In this document: in pieces, positions 5,118 through 5,465 of the stretch
Layout: every line of letters begins with the position of its first letter
Numbering within the stretch: position 1 is the first letter of the stretch
Assembly: GCA_903825265.1 (NCBI GenBank)
Contig: CAIJZW010000068.1
Span: 1-5,465 of the forward strand
Length of the DNA stretch: 5,465 bases
Reading direction: 5' to 3'
Source: an uncultured bacterium
Lineage (GTDB): Bacteria > Patescibacteriota > Minisyncoccia > Phycocordibacterales > UBA9973
Notes under the pieces: generated by a model
Databases searched by the model: none
Told to the model about the DNA's origin: nothing
What the model saw: only the letters and a program-made list of their open reading frames with translations
Program-made: the position numbers and the translations under genes

Positions 5118-5145
5118 ATATTATCATAATTCTATGAAATTTCAA
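5118..5145 (-). promoter_or_regulatory. Sigma70-type promoter of the tRNA-Val operon
   Basis: On the minus strand TTGAAA (5145-5140), a 16-nt spacer and TAATAT (5123-5118) preceded by TGA form a plausible promoter with an extended -10. The predicted start is near 5111, about 36 nt before tRNA-Val. It begins right behind the DedA stop codon. A second AT-rich stretch nearer the tRNA (about 5082-5090) could also serve as a -10 but lacks a good -35. Confidence 0.55.
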
Positions 5146-5147
5146 GT

Positions 5148-5465
5148 CTATCTCAGCTTCTTTAATTTAACCTGAATAATTTTTATTATTATAGGAATAA
5201 AAGAAATAAAAACTATTAAAAATGCTATAGGTATTATATAAGTATCTGGATTCTTAATTAGACTACCCAGAAAGTACCCTGAAAGAGAAACTGTGGTAAC
5301 CCAAACAATTCCTCCTAAAATATTATAAGAAATAAAAGTTTGATATTTCATTTTTCCAATTCCTGCAACAATTGGTGCGAATGTACGAATAATTGGAACA
5401 AAGCGAGCAATTATTATTGTATATTTACCATATTTTTTATAAAATTCTTCAGCGTCATATATTCT
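5148..5465 (-). CDS. DedA-family membrane protein (C-terminal part)
   Basis: The reading frame stays open to the window edge, so 105 residues of the C-terminal half are visible; the first 38 lie upstream of an internal Met at 5351. DedA/SNARE-associated proteins are inner-membrane proteins linked to undecaprenyl-phosphate or phospholipid flipping and to membrane homeostasis. The family signature is plain: 'EEFYKKYGKYTIIIARFVPIIRTFAPIVAGIGKMKYQ' in outline (written here in parts: KYGKYTIIIARFVPIIR, then TFAPIVAGIGKM). It has the paired arginines six residues apart that are essential in E. coli YqjA/YghB. After it come 'NILGGIVWVTTVSLSGYFLG', a long hydrophobic segment and a basic tail KLKKLR. 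The stop is TAG. The N-terminal part lies beyond the window, so start and promoter cannot be seen. Confidence 0.93.
   Translation of the reverse strand, partial: RIYDAEEFYKKYGKYTIIIARFVPIIRTFAPIVAGIGKMKYQTFISYNILGGIVWVTTVSLSGYFLGSLIKNPDTYIIPIAFLIVFISFIPIIIKIIQVKLKKLR

Noticed and set aside
1..5465. Alternative genetic code (TGA as glycine, as in Gracilibacteria/SR1), suggested by absence of TGA stops
   Set aside because: Conserved families read through at full length with ordinary glycine codons and no in-frame TGA; six stops are too few to infer anything.

Overview
The window is AT-rich (by eye about one third G+C; not computed). Every gene I can support lies on the minus strand, so transcription runs from the right end of the window to the left. 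The most likely source is a member of the Patescibacteria (Candidate Phyla Radiation). The evidence is: a 726-aa protein with the small N-terminal 'IKYIKSQ...GW..EDIEEGI' module and a pilin-like C-terminal domain, both of which I associate with that group; a membrane-anchored FAM173-type methyltransferase; four tRNA genes with no encoded CCA; very tight gene packing; and no Shine-Dalgarno sequence at any visible start. This is inference from protein patterns, since no rRNA or marker phylogeny is available. The standard code (TGA as stop) fits: the conserved families read through intact, and the six visible stops are TAA or TAG.

Reading in the direction of transcription: (1) 5465-5148 is the C-terminal part of a DedA-family membrane protein, cut by the window edge. 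(2) A sigma70-like promoter at about 5145-5118 precedes tRNA-Val(TAC), tRNA-Arg(TCT), an RluA-family pseudouridine synthase whose ATG lies one base after the tRNA-Arg 3' end, and ribosomal protein L19 (rplS). A perfect hairpin-plus-U-tract terminator at about 3654-3619 closes this translation-themed operon. (3) A very good promoter (TTGAAA, 17-nt spacer, TATACT) drives tRNA-Leu(GAG), and a membrane-anchored SAM-dependent methyltransferase starts only eight bases after that tRNA. (4) An extended -10 (TGC TATAAT) sits so close to the next ATG that the mRNA would be nearly leaderless. It precedes a 726-aa single-span surface protein, followed after one base by a VKOR-type thiol oxidase. (5) A separate extended -10 precedes tRNA-His(GTG). 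The leftmost 144 bases carry no recognisable gene but hold two inverted repeats.

The most interesting parts are two. First, the surface protein has only four cysteines, all in its exported pilin-like tail, and its gene is immediately followed by the disulfide-generating VKOR. This looks like a substrate-oxidase pair, with a pilin fold displayed on a non-pilin membrane stalk. Second, two mRNAs start directly at the 3' end of a tRNA, so tRNA 3'-end maturation would create their (nearly) leaderless 5' ends.
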